From Pseudohongiella acticola (lineage in GTDB: Bacteria > Pseudomonadota > Gammaproteobacteria > Pseudomonadales > Pseudohongiellaceae), in NCBI RefSeq assembly GCF_001758195.1, contig NZ_MASR01000001.1, forward strand, positions 1,054,001 to 1,118,000: a DNA stretch of 64,000 nucleotides, given 5' to 3'. The notes under the pieces are model-generated. The model made no database searches, had not been told where the DNA came from, and saw nothing but the letters and a program-made list of their open reading frames with translations. The translations under genes and the position numbers were made by a program. This document shows positions 22,238 to 29,902 of this stretch, in pieces. Position 1 is the first letter of the stretch, and each line of letters starts with the position of its first letter.

Positions 22238-22268
22238 ACCTTACACCTGTGTCCAAGACACAGGTCAA
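22238..22268 (-). promoter_or_regulatory. MerR-type promoter/operator of the 22.1-9.3 kb array
   Basis: Minus strand: -35 TTGACC (22263-22268) and -10 TAAGGT (22238-22243) with a 19-bp spacer. The palindrome 22245-22265 has 9-bp arms ACCTGTGTC and GACACAGGT around a 3-bp centre. TAAGGT as -10 is usual for mer and cue-type promoters. The first gene downstream is the MerR regulator at 22101. Confidence 0.9.
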
Positions 22269-22477
22269 GAAATTTTCATTAACAGGCATCAAGTTTCTGT
22301 ACTCAACACTACACGCCGCTCGATCTGTAGCCTTTACGCCGTCAACCGTCAATATTGGCCAGATATCCTGTCACGTCGCTTCCGCATTGAATCGACCCAT
22401 ACCCAACTCCCAAGCGGCACTTAGACTTGTACATTGTCATCGTAGAACGAAGTTTCTGACCTTAGGTTGACCCGTGT

Positions 22478-22504
22478 ATTACATTGCTGTAATGAACGTG
22501 TAAT
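22478..22504. promoter_or_regulatory. CopR/CusR-like box, apparently without a target gene
   Basis: ATTACATTGCTGTAAT (22478-22493) followed by GTGTAAT (22498-22504). The copR/copA box at 35581-35607 has the same two elements with the same spacing, differing by C/T at one base of the palindrome and in the intervening bases. No intact gene begins just downstream on the plus strand; the nearest on the minus strand is the MerR gene about 380 bp away. It may be the surviving promoter of a lost copper gene. Confidence 0.6.
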
Positions 22505-23196
22505 CCTGTTTTCTGACTCGTCGGAACGCACGTTGCTCCCAGCGCAAAGCGGCAGAACCGTCAGCAAAAATTTCAAAGGTTCAAAAACCAGAATCCACAA
22601 AGGCGAAACCACTCACGACACAGGTATAGGGGTTGCTATACCAGCGGAATTACCAGTCTTATCAGGCCTTTTCGGGGACGCCGAAAAATGCATATGAGAG
22701 CCGCGCTAGCAGTGGTCCCGGCACGGTATAGAACATATCGCAAGCGTTGTGACTCATAGTATTTATATAATATGACCTGGTGGCCCCAACTATTCCCTAG
22801 ATTGAACAGGCCGACGCACAGTGATTTGTCGAAAAAGAGCCTTAGTCGCAATGACCAGTTGGGCACTTATCACAGGCTTTGAAGTAAATCACTACTGTCG
22901 GCATTTTGGTGACAGTGCATTGTCGAAACTGTGAGGCTAAGTCCGGCCGCCTAATCACCACGGCCATTCGAGTTGATAGGGTGGGAAGTGACTGCAGGAA
23001 CTGGAATCGTATGATCCAGATCCGCTATCGAGACGAACGAGCCATGATTGAGCGCGTTTGCCCATGCGCGAAGGTGAATGGACCTTCTCACCCTTTCGAG
23101 AAGCATTTTATGCATCCTCTCAGCGCTCCTACTTTGGCCAATTGCCGGTCCACTTTCAAATACCATATTAATTTATGAAAAAAGAATTACCTCAAA

Positions 23197-23212
23197 ATTA
23201 CATTTTTGTAAT
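23197..23212 (+). promoter_or_regulatory. CopR/CusR-like box upstream of the glutaredoxin-MauE gene
   Basis: ATTACATTTTTGTAAT, a 16-bp palindromic box matching those at 22478 and 35581 (ATTACATT, two variable bases, TGTAAT). It lies about 105 bp before the ATG at 23318, and a plausible -10 (TATAAT, in gttataatc) follows at about 23245. This would place the redox gene under the CopRS system encoded at 35665-37747. Confidence 0.65.
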
Positions 23213-23317
23213 CTCCAGATCATGTTTAAGACAGAATAAAATCGTTATAATCAGGCTGTTTAAGCCGTCTTAACACTATTTATTCTGCTAAGTCAGTCGA
23301 ACAAGGAGGAATCACAA

Positions 23318-24070
23318 ATGTCAGACTCCAAGACAGCTGAACTGTACCGAATGGTAACGGAGGACCATGTGTGTCCTTACGGCTTAAAATCGAAACACCT
23401 ACTGAAAACTCAAGGACTTCAGGTGGAAGACCACCACTTAAAAGACCGGGAAGAAATCGAGGCATTCAAGGCCGAACACGATGTAGATACCACCCCACAG
23501 ACATTTATCGATGGCGCCCGGATTGGTGGTTATGATGAACTACAGACTTATTTTGGTAAAGAACCCACAGATGAGGACGAAACAACTTATTGGCCTGTTA
23601 TCAGCCTTTTTACCACTACTTTCCTGATGGCATTGGGAGCAGCTTCGATCGCTGAAGGACAATGGCTGTCCCTACGCACTTTTGAATGGTTCATCGCGTT
23701 TTCAATGTGTGCTCTTGCGTATCTAAAGATTCGGGATGTGGAAAGTTTTTCGACCATGTTCCTTAACTATGATCTTCTAGCCCAAAAATGGGTACCGTAC
23801 GGGTACGTATACCCCTACGGAGAGGGTATTGCCGGCGTGCTTATGATTGCCGGGGTGCTAAACTTTGTTTCGATCCCCATCGCCTTGGTCATAGGCACAG
23901 TAGGTGCCATCTCGGTTTTTAAAGCCGTCTATATTGAGAAACGAGAACTCAAATGTGCTTGCGTCGGAGGCGAAAGCAATGTGCCATTGGGTTTTATATC
24001 ACTCACGGAAAACCTCATGATGCTCGGCATGGGGGTATGGATGCTTGTCAAGCATAGCACTCTAGGATAG
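23318..24070 (+). CDS. Glutaredoxin-MauE fusion membrane protein
   Basis: A 250-residue fusion. Residues 1-80 form a glutaredoxin-like domain with HVCPYGLKSKHLL (CPYG in place of CPYC, so only one active-site Cys) and the cis-Pro loop TTPQTFIDG followed by GGYDEL. Residues ~90-250 form a four-helix MauE/DoxX-like membrane domain (GEGIAGVLMIAGVLN; CACVGGESNVPLGFISLTENLMMLGMGVW). The CxC plus the glutaredoxin Cys could relay electrons or thiols across the membrane. AAGGAGG precedes the ATG. A CopR-like box lies upstream, so copper control is likely. Substrate unknown. Confidence 0.88.
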   Translation: MSDSKTAELYRMVTEDHVCPYGLKSKHLLKTQGLQVEDHHLKDREEIEAFKAEHDVDTTPQTFIDGARIGGYDELQTYFGKEPTDEDETTYWPVISLFTTTFLMALGAASIAEGQWLSLRTFEWFIAFSMCALAYLKIRDVESFSTMFLNYDLLAQKWVPYGYVYPYGEGIAGVLMIAGVLNFVSIPIALVIGTVGAISVFKAVYIEKRELKCACVGGESNVPLGFISLTENLMMLGMGVWMLVKHSTLG

Positions 24071-24302
24071 AAGCGACCAACAGGTTCTCAACGTAATGTG
24101 CTTTCGAGATGCCGAATTGGCGACTTCCTCCTTCACACAACAAAATCTTCGGCACATTGGGGAATCGCAGTCTCTAAGCCTACACGAAGGGCAGGTATGG
24201 CAGACCTTTCTACAGCGTCCGATTTCTAAATTGTAGTTAAGGCTTAATGGACCTTGACTGACGCCTTAGACAAAGCTTTGTAGTTCACAAAATGAAACAT
24301 AC

Positions 24303-24407
24303 CAAGGGCTGATACATTCCATGATCGGGGGGGGGACGATTGCCATGACCACCAACTCCCTGTCGGTGATCGGTAATTTTTGCGTCCAAAGCGGGTAAGG
24401 CTGGATA
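24303..24407 (+). pseudogene. C-terminal remnant of a copper P-type ATPase
   Basis: The frame reads QGLIHSMIGGGTIAMTTNSLSVIGN, then with one base shift RPKRVRLDI. The intact ATPase at 18685 ends GLLHPMIGVIAMTISSLSVIGNSLRLKRVKLNV. A G-run (nine G at 24327-24335) marks an insertion. Only the last ~35 codons survive. The orientation is opposite to the intact gene. Confidence 0.82.
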
Positions 24408-24474
24408 TAGTCTATATGACGGATTTGATACCAAAGTGAAAACCCCGTCTAATGGACCATATAGAAAATATTCT

Positions 24475-24768
24475 ATGAAAAAAAGACCAAATATAGGGTG
24501 ATGATCACAGTCTACACGGCATTACAACGAGCATTCTCGTAGGTGCAGTGCTATGCTTTATCTTCGCTGAACATGGCGCCAAGTCCTTCAGTATCTGCCT
24601 TTGATGATTATGCCGCATTGCCCACTGATGCACATCTGCATGCACAAGGCACACTGCGATGCGCACGATCATGATCATGCCAACGTTGGGCATAATCACC
24701 AAAATGAAGAAGAGGCTTCTTGCCGCCGCATGGAAGAAAAACGCAGGCAAGTGGATCTAAAACTGTGA
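24475..24768 (+). pseudogene. Decayed DUF2933 gene
   Basis: From ATG 24475 the frame soon stops (TGA near 24499). The following segment reads ILVGAVLCFIFAEHGAK, then after a frameshift QYLPLMIMPHCPLMHICMH and a His-rich acidic tail (HDHDHANVGHNHQNEEE) ending EEKRRQVDLKL. The intact protein at 18325 has YFLLIEHRQHVWQFLPFLILLACPFMHLFMH and a His-rich tail. The order after the copA relic is the same as in the intact locus. Confidence 0.82.
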
Positions 24769-24857
24769 TCGTGATACCTGAAAAATCATGGCTTCCCTAT
24801 CTGGGTTACCGTTTTGTGTTCCGGATATCGATCAAGCTAGCTGCCAGGAGCCTGACA

Positions 24858-25162
24858 ATGAGCAACAATGAGTATCGACTGAGTGTTTCGGCAGTTAAAC
24901 TCATTAATAGTCACCTAGGCCTTTTTGAACCGGCTAATGCCGTAAATTTGAGCGCAGCGATTGCAGAGACTGGCCAATTATATGGTCTGGATGAGGTCGA
25001 TTTCGATCAAAAATATGCCAAGTCTAATTCTACATACGACACATTTCAGCTGCACGTGCAAAGGGTGTAAGAAAGTTTGGACAATCACGTTATTCAACTG
25101 ACGCGGGTCTGGTGGGCACAAGTCAAGATTGACGATTACTTGTTCTGCTTCCGGCTATCCGT
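24858..25162 (+). pseudogene. Decayed copy of the HMA-like gene at 17136
   Basis: MSNNEYRLSVSAVKLINSHLGLFEPANAV and ETGQLYGLDEVDFD align with RKHRLGVSEVNLVRRHLKLESVGQRK and EVDQLYGLDAVTFDG of the intact protein. The frame is then lost; ESLDNHVIQLTRVWWAQVKIDDYLF in a shifted frame matches EETLKNYGVDVSHDWWTHYKEDYYKF. It is the third relic in a row that keeps the gene order of the intact array but on the opposite strand. Confidence 0.8.
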
Positions 25163-25180
25163 AAATTCGGTCGACTCATT

Positions 25181-26122
25181 ATGAATACCTATCCAAAATT
25201 TACCAATGTTGCCTGGATGCTAGTGGTTACTCTGCTTTGGGCCATCTGCTTTCCGTTCATCGTGACCGGGCTACCGGATGCCCCACCCTTGCTGTTTGCT
25301 GCTTTGCGTGCTTTTCTGGCCAGTGGAATACTTTTTGCGGTGTACATGGTAAAGCGCGTGCGCGAGCCATATCTTTTTAACCTCCAGGACACTGGCCAGT
25401 TGGGCCTCATCGGGTTGTCGTACACGGCGATGGGCTTTGGCGGCATGTTTTTAGGGGCCGGTCATCTGTCTCCAGGGCTGGCAACTGTTCTGGCAAGTAC
25501 GCAGCCATTGATTGCTGCGGCAATCGCCGCCGCTTGGCTGGGGGAAACTTTGAAGACCAAGGGCATAGCCGGGCTGTTCGTCGGTTTTTTGGGCGTCGCC
25601 TTGCTTTCTTGGTCCGGATTTGGCAATAACAATGCCGGTTTTTTGTGGGGAATCATCTGGGTTCTTATGGGCGCTTTTGGAGTGGCCATTGGCAACATCC
25701 TGTTAAAAAAGCGTGGCGGGGGATCAATTGCCGCACCCATGGCTGTCCAATTGTTAATAGGCGGCGGAATACTTTTGCTTGCATCTGCGATCAGCGGTGA
25801 ACAATGGGATATTCGGTGGACATTTCGATTCACCGGTTCCTTGCTCATTCTATCTGCTTTGGCGACAGCCGCCATGGTATTCTTGTGGTTCGGGCTACTG
25901 GCTCGTGCGCCTTTGAATCAACTGAACGTTTTCAGCTTCCTGACCCCGGCGCTTGGCCTGCTTATTGGCTATTTGTTCTTTGATGAACGGCTGCAACTCG
26001 TCCAGATCTTGGGAATCATTGTGATCATTTTTGGTATTGCCTTAATGCACACTAGCGACGCTGTCCTAGATCCTACCCATAAAGCAGGGCTTTCTTCGCC
26101 AATTAAACCACTAGGCTCGTGA
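25181..26122 (+). CDS. EamA/DMT-family permease
   Basis: A 313-residue inner-membrane protein with ten predicted helices in two EamA repeats. Segments typical of drug/metabolite transporters are ALRAFLASGILFAVYM, LASTQPLIAAAIAAAWLGETLKTKGIAGLFVGFLGVALL in repeat 1 and FLTPALGLLIGYLFFDERLQLVQILGIIVIIFGIAL in repeat 2. It probably exports a small organic molecule or metabolite; the substrate cannot be read from sequence. It begins right after the decayed copA-DUF2933-HMA block and is intact. Confidence 0.9.
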   Translation: MNTYPKFTNVAWMLVVTLLWAICFPFIVTGLPDAPPLLFAALRAFLASGILFAVYMVKRVREPYLFNLQDTGQLGLIGLSYTAMGFGGMFLGAGHLSPGLATVLASTQPLIAAAIAAAWLGETLKTKGIAGLFVGFLGVALLSWSGFGNNNAGFLWGIIWVLMGAFGVAIGNILLKKRGGGSIAAPMAVQLLIGGGILLLASAISGEQWDIRWTFRFTGSLLILSALATAAMVFLWFGLLARAPLNQLNVFSFLTPALGLLIGYLFFDERLQLVQILGIIVIIFGIALMHTSDAVLDPTHKAGLSSPIKPLGS

Positions 26123-26209
26123 ATGAATCGACAAAGAAACAATGACTGAAACAACATTTACCCAATAATGAGTACACTTTTTCACCACAATGAAAAGAGG
26201 AAACTAGCT

Positions 26210-26491
26210 ATGAACAGTTCGAACGCACCTGGGATCCATTTGCGTATCATCCCGTTAGGCAACACCCTGTCACTTCTGCTGGTAATCAGCTACCTGCTGT
26301 GCGTTGGCTTTGGCCTAGTCGCCCCGGGACAGATGCGCATGTATGAGGCGTGGGCACCGTTGCTACCTGGTTTTGAATGGCTTACGTGGACGGGATTTTT
26401 AATTGGATTGATAGAAGTCTATCTGTACGGTTGGTATATTGCCGTCTTGTTTGTCCCTTTGTACCTCTGGTCCTCAAAAGACAGACATTGA
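26210..26491 (+). CDS. Small two-helix membrane protein (DUF5676-like)
   Basis: I choose the ATG at 26210, preceded by AAGAGG with a 9-bp gap, giving 93 residues. Two membrane helices (LSLLLVISYLLCVGFGLVAPG and LTWTGFLIGLIEVYLYGWYIAVLFVPLYLW) enclose a periplasmic loop (QMRMYEAWAPLLPGFEW). The pattern resembles DUF5676-type proteins such as the one at 12852, but the match is loose. Function unknown. Such proteins recur in copper islands. Confidence 0.65.
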   Translation: MNSSNAPGIHLRIIPLGNTLSLLLVISYLLCVGFGLVAPGQMRMYEAWAPLLPGFEWLTWTGFLIGLIEVYLYGWYIAVLFVPLYLWSSKDRH

Positions 26492-26649
26492 AATTTTTTG
26501 ACGCCCATAATGCTTTTTCCTTGTCGTGGTTCCAACGGCATTTGTTCTGGCCAACTAAATCTGGCGCGTGGCAGCAACACGTGAGCTTCAAGACCGGGCG
26601 CATTGCTGTTAAAAGTGTAGCTACTTGATCATTTCGAAAAAAGCCTTCA

Positions 26650-27201
26650 ATGAGTAAACCGGAAGGGAATCACCAAACAGAGAAAGGTATGATCAAAAGA
26701 GTATTCGGGGACGCAATCGACGGTCCGGAACACAGATACATCCCCCGTTTTCCAGAGCTTCCTCTAGCGGGGTTCGGGTTTCTGACGCATTTCTTATGGG
26801 AAATGCTTCAGGTGCCTTGGTATAGCGGAATGGCAGAGGCATCCCACGCTTCGGTGGTTTGGTTATGTACACGCGCCACAGGCGGTGATGTCGTGATTCT
26901 TTTAATCAGCTTCTGGCTGGCATCGGTAACCTGCAGTAACCGACAATGGCTGCTCAGAGGCGATCGAAAACCTGCGGTCGTCCTGATTATCACGGCTCTC
27001 GTCGTCACTGTCGTCCTAGAATGGCTAGCGATTGGTCCACTGGAACGATGGACGTATGCCGACTCTATGCCAATTATCCCGATGCTTGACGTGGGTTTGA
27101 CCCCTGTGTTTCAGTGGCTGTTGTTGTCACCGGTGATAATGTGGCTGGCGCGCCGACACATGCTTGGTTACACCGCCCTCTTACCGTGCAAACCAAGCTA
27201 A
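26650..27201 (+). CDS. Hypothetical polytopic membrane protein
   Basis: A 183-residue protein I do not recognise. It starts with a soluble, charged tail (about 1-35). Four or five hydrophobic segments follow (LAGFGFLTHFLWEMLQVPWYSG; VVILLISFWLASV; AVVLIITALVVTVVLEWLA; LDVGLTPVFQWLLLSPVIMWLA). The conserved-looking HFLWEMLQ and GPLERWTYADSMP resemble small membrane proteins seen beside copper genes. It follows the two-helix protein by ~160 bp on the same strand. Confidence 0.6.
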   Translation: MSKPEGNHQTEKGMIKRVFGDAIDGPEHRYIPRFPELPLAGFGFLTHFLWEMLQVPWYSGMAEASHASVVWLCTRATGGDVVILLISFWLASVTCSNRQWLLRGDRKPAVVLIITALVVTVVLEWLAIGPLERWTYADSMPIIPMLDVGLTPVFQWLLLSPVIMWLARRHMLGYTALLPCKPS

Positions 27202-27757
27202 TCGCGCGGGATTATTGACCGCAAGACAGGGGGAGAACGAACGCAGCTATGATATGAGATGACCGAGTTCGTCTTTTTAGCGCTCCTTTCATGGTCTGAT
27301 AGAGGCGGTGATCAGTGTTCGCAGCTCTCCTGCTCTGCGTTTTCCATCTTCTGCTCCGTCATGCCCTGCATTAACTCAATATGATCCCGTCTTTCCTCAT
27401 TCTCCATACCTATGCGCTCGCCTTTACGCTGTCATCATGCATGCGATGGTCTTGGCTTTGCCCCTGATTCCCCCGTTTGCCGCTGTCCGCCTGGCAAGGT
27501 CTCGGCCAGCATCGGCGTCAGGGGCATTATTGAATTAGCCAACAGTGCTTGCAGTAAAATTTCTATTTTGCGGTCTCCATATAAGTAAGTGTTACTGAAC
27601 TCACTCTCGTGCATACCGCTGGAATTGTGACTATGCAATAAACTGAAACTCTGAATGCTGAGGGAGTTGAGCCACCGACTTTTGTGCGCAACAATGGGGT
27701 GATTACGACAAAAGCTGTACAATACCTCTCTGCATCAGTTTCCAGGAGAAGCAGGCT
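27202..27757. other. Intergenic stretch with weak minus-strand frames
   Basis: This 556-bp gap holds no gene I can support. A 31-codon minus-strand frame (27407 to 27312) is rich in Met and Glu (ELMQGMTEQKMENAEQE) and could be the tail of a Met-rich periplasmic protein like that at 51937. A 95-codon minus-strand frame (27722 to 27435) begins at TTG after GAGAGG and contains MHESEFSNTYLYGDRKIEIL; its coding status is uncertain. Confidence 0.4.
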
Positions 27758-29041
27758 TTGTACTCTATCGATAATTCTTCAGACCGAGCAGAAGCGGAAA
27801 GGTTGAACCAGCACTGCATTTGCGTCACACTTGACCAGTCAGCAATCGTTCACAATATTGCCGATCAACTGGGTGACAACGCCGACGAAATCCTCTCCAG
27901 CGCTGCTTGGCAGCAATTTTTCTCGAGCACCGCAGTGTTTATCCGTGAGCAGATACTGGAACAAATGAAAGGCATTGTCCATGCTCTGGAAGCTGTGGCC
28001 ACACTCCCCGACTATCGTCGTCGTGTATTATCGTGGGCACCACAGAGCGCGCAGGTCGACTCGGGACCATCAGGCGCATTTATGGGCTACGATTTCCACT
28101 TGGGAGCGGATGGTCCTCGCCTTATTGAAGTAAATACCAATGCCGGTGGCGCATTCCTCAACGCCGTAATGGGACATGCCCAGATTCAATGTTGTGGTGC
28201 ATCAACACGCATATCAGGCGCGGAGAGCTTTGACTCTGCCGTGGTTGCGCAATTCGACAGTGAATGGCGCGCACAGCGCGGCAGCGGCCGACCCAAAACA
28301 ATAGCCATAGTGGACGAGCAACCAGCCGAACAGTACCTGTATCCCGAATTCAGACTGGCACAACAGTTGTTGCGGAACAATGGGTTCGATGCATTAATAC
28401 TGTCTCCCTCAGATCTCCGGTATAAGGATGGCGCACTGTATAGCGGCGACAAACAGATCGATATGGTATATAACCGCCTGGTGGATTTCGGACTGCAAGC
28501 TCCTGAGCAGGCGGCCCTGCGCTCGGCATGGCTGGACGGCAGCGCTGTCATCACGCCCAATCCTTTTGTTCATGCGCTTCGCGCAGACAAGCGTAACCTG
28601 GCACTGTTATCTGATCGTGATACCTTGCTCGACTGGGGGCTAAGCCGCGAACATTCTGAATTCCTACAGCATGGCGTACCGCGCACCGTGCAAGTGAATG
28701 CAACCAACGCCGATGAGCTTTGGCAGCAGCGAAAGCAATTGTTTTTTAAACCGGTGGCAGGTCATGGCAGCAAAGGTGTCTACCGCGGCAGCAAGCTGAC
28801 CAAAGGTACATTTGCCCGTATTCTTGACAGCGATTATATCGCTCAGGCTTATGTACCTCCTTCGGAACGAGTGGTTTTGGTTGATGGAGAACAGCAGATG
28901 CTCAAGGTTGATGTGCGTCTTTACACCTACAAGGGCGCCGTTCTATTGGCTGCAGCGCGGCTCTATCAGGGGCAAACAACCAATTTCCGCACACCGGGGG
29001 GTGGTTTCGCCCCGCTGCTGCTGTTAAATTCAGCTGAATAG
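27758..29041 (+). CDS. ATP-grasp-like enzyme of unknown substrate
   Basis: A 427-residue cytoplasmic protein beginning at TTG 27758 with AGGAGA upstream. It lacks a signal peptide or membrane segments. The middle carries RLIEVNTNAGGAFLN, a Glu-x-Asn-x-Asn block as in ATP-grasp Mg sites. The second half has QLFFKPVAGHGSKGVYRGSKLTKG (nucleotide-binding Lys and glycine loop) and LKVDVRLYTYKGAVLLAAARLYQGQTTNFRTPGGGFAPLL (ATP-grasp C-terminal Mg/ATP segment). The order suggests a circularly permuted ATP-grasp. Family members ligate a carboxylate to an amine or thiol, as in peptide or glutathione-like synthesis. A product that binds copper is conceivable but is only inference. I do not recognise a named family. 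Confidence 0.6.
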   Translation: MYSIDNSSDRAEAERLNQHCICVTLDQSAIVHNIADQLGDNADEILSSAAWQQFFSSTAVFIREQILEQMKGIVHALEAVATLPDYRRRVLSWAPQSAQVDSGPSGAFMGYDFHLGADGPRLIEVNTNAGGAFLNAVMGHAQIQCCGASTRISGAESFDSAVVAQFDSEWRAQRGSGRPKTIAIVDEQPAEQYLYPEFRLAQQLLRNNGFDALILSPSDLRYKDGALYSGDKQIDMVYNRLVDFGLQAPEQAALRSAWLDGSAVITPNPFVHALRADKRNLALLSDRDTLLDWGLSREHSEFLQHGVPRTVQVNATNADELWQQRKQLFFKPVAGHGSKGVYRGSKLTKGTFARILDSDYIAQAYVPPSERVVLVDGEQQMLKVDVRLYTYKGAVLLAAARLYQGQTTNFRTPGGGFAPLLLLNSAE

Positions 29042-29111
29042 GCCTTGGCTCTGCTAAGTTCCGAAAACCGTGATTAATTGGGAGTCGTGTTGCCAGAATC
29101 AGTAATCACGC

Positions 29112-29570
29112 TTACAAATCATCCATCCGTCCGAGTTGCCGAACCAGCAGCTTTGTTTCATTCTCCTCCATGTCGAGCAGCAGTTGCATCAGCTCTGCAG
29201 CTTCTGGGATCTCTGCCTTGCGCAGCAGAGTGCGGTACAACTCAATGACTTGCTCATGAAAATCGATGACTTCAGCGCTGATCGCATCAGCATCCATTTT
29301 CGCGTAGTGATCATCACAATCGAGATGTGTCTTAATCGGATTATGAGGAATGTAATCGTAGACATACGTCTTTGCCGCCTTGGGATCAGCCTGATGTTCA
29401 AAGCCAGCCACCATTTTTTCCATGGCAGTTTCACAGGACGCAAGATACTCCAGCAGCATGGCCGTGCGCTCTTCATGGTGCAATTTCGCACAGTGTGACA
29501 GGCATTGCGCCAGTTGCGCATGCAATGAGCGGGACCATTCGATCAGATCGAAAAACGTTTTGATTTCCAT
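29112..29570 (-). CDS. All-helical protein, ferritin- or hemerythrin-like in look
   Basis: From ATG 29570, 152 residues of mostly alpha-helix. His and Glu/Asp recur with helical spacing (HCAKLHHEERTAMLLEYLASCETAMEKM; HLDCDDHYAKMDADAISAEVIDFHEQVIELY; MEENETKLL), like metal-binding four-helix proteins, although I cannot place it in ferritins or hemerythrins with certainty. An alternative ATG at 29615 adds 15 residues. A shorter homologue of the C-terminal third lies at 13163-13330. Function unknown; a role in metal or stress handling is suggested by company only. Confidence 0.6.
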   Translation of the reverse strand: MEIKTFFDLIEWSRSLHAQLAQCLSHCAKLHHEERTAMLLEYLASCETAMEKMVAGFEHQADPKAAKTYVYDYIPHNPIKTHLDCDDHYAKMDADAISAEVIDFHEQVIELYRTLLRKAEIPEAAELMQLLLDMEENETKLLVRQLGRMDDL

Positions 29571-29645
29571 GCCAGATGTTTCCTTGATAAATATTACGTT
29601 ACGTTCGCTGATCATTATTAATTCAGCGATTAGATACCAGGTTAT

Positions 29646-29888
29646 TCACTCATCATGTCGCCGGGCTTTCTCCGCCGGCCATTGAGCAAAAGCAAGAAAG
29701 TACAACAGAACCAGATTCACCAAGGGTATCAGTATCAAAAATCCTAAAAAACCTGGATACCCTGTACGTTGACATATACGCCACGCCGGGATCACAGCCA
29801 CAATTGCGATTACCAGCATCCACAGCCAGTGCCCTGCCCACATTGTATTTCCCGCCATTTCATTCCCCATCATGGTGCTATCCTCCAT
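29646..29888 (-). CDS. Small two-helix membrane protein
   Basis: An 80-residue protein with a Met-rich N-terminus (MEDSTMMGNEMAGNTMWAGHW) and two membrane helices (LWMLVIAIVAVIPAWRICQ and GFLGFLILIPLVNLVLLYFLAFAQW). It ends with a charged tail (AEKARRHDE). It resembles small membrane proteins annotated as unknown in many proteobacteria. It follows the APC permease by 14 bp and may share its transcript. Confidence 0.7.
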   Translation of the reverse strand: MEDSTMMGNEMAGNTMWAGHWLWMLVIAIVAVIPAWRICQRTGYPGFLGFLILIPLVNLVLLYFLAFAQWPAEKARRHDE

Positions 29889-29902
29889 TTCATTTTTCGT
29901 TT

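Larger units (their letters stand above)
22269..23317. other. About 1 kb without a convincing gene
   Basis: Apart from the two CopR-like boxes at 22478 and 23197, I see no supported gene. Hairpins with 7-bp perfect stems occur at 22623-22642 (GGTATAG/CTATACC) and 22669-22687 (TTTTCGG/CCGAAAA). The open frames here are short and lack family signatures. One 20-codon minus-strand frame near 22880-22900 has a CDKCPTGHCD string, too short to call. Confidence 0.5.

Noticed and set aside
22906-23178. 90-codon frame with CRNC and CPC cysteines
   Set aside because: Looked like a zinc-ribbon at first, but no family fits, and the region has no ribosome-binding site or conserved order.
27435-27722. 95-codon minus-strand frame divergent from the ATP-grasp-like gene
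   Set aside because: TTG start with a GAGAGG is possible, but composition and family give no support.
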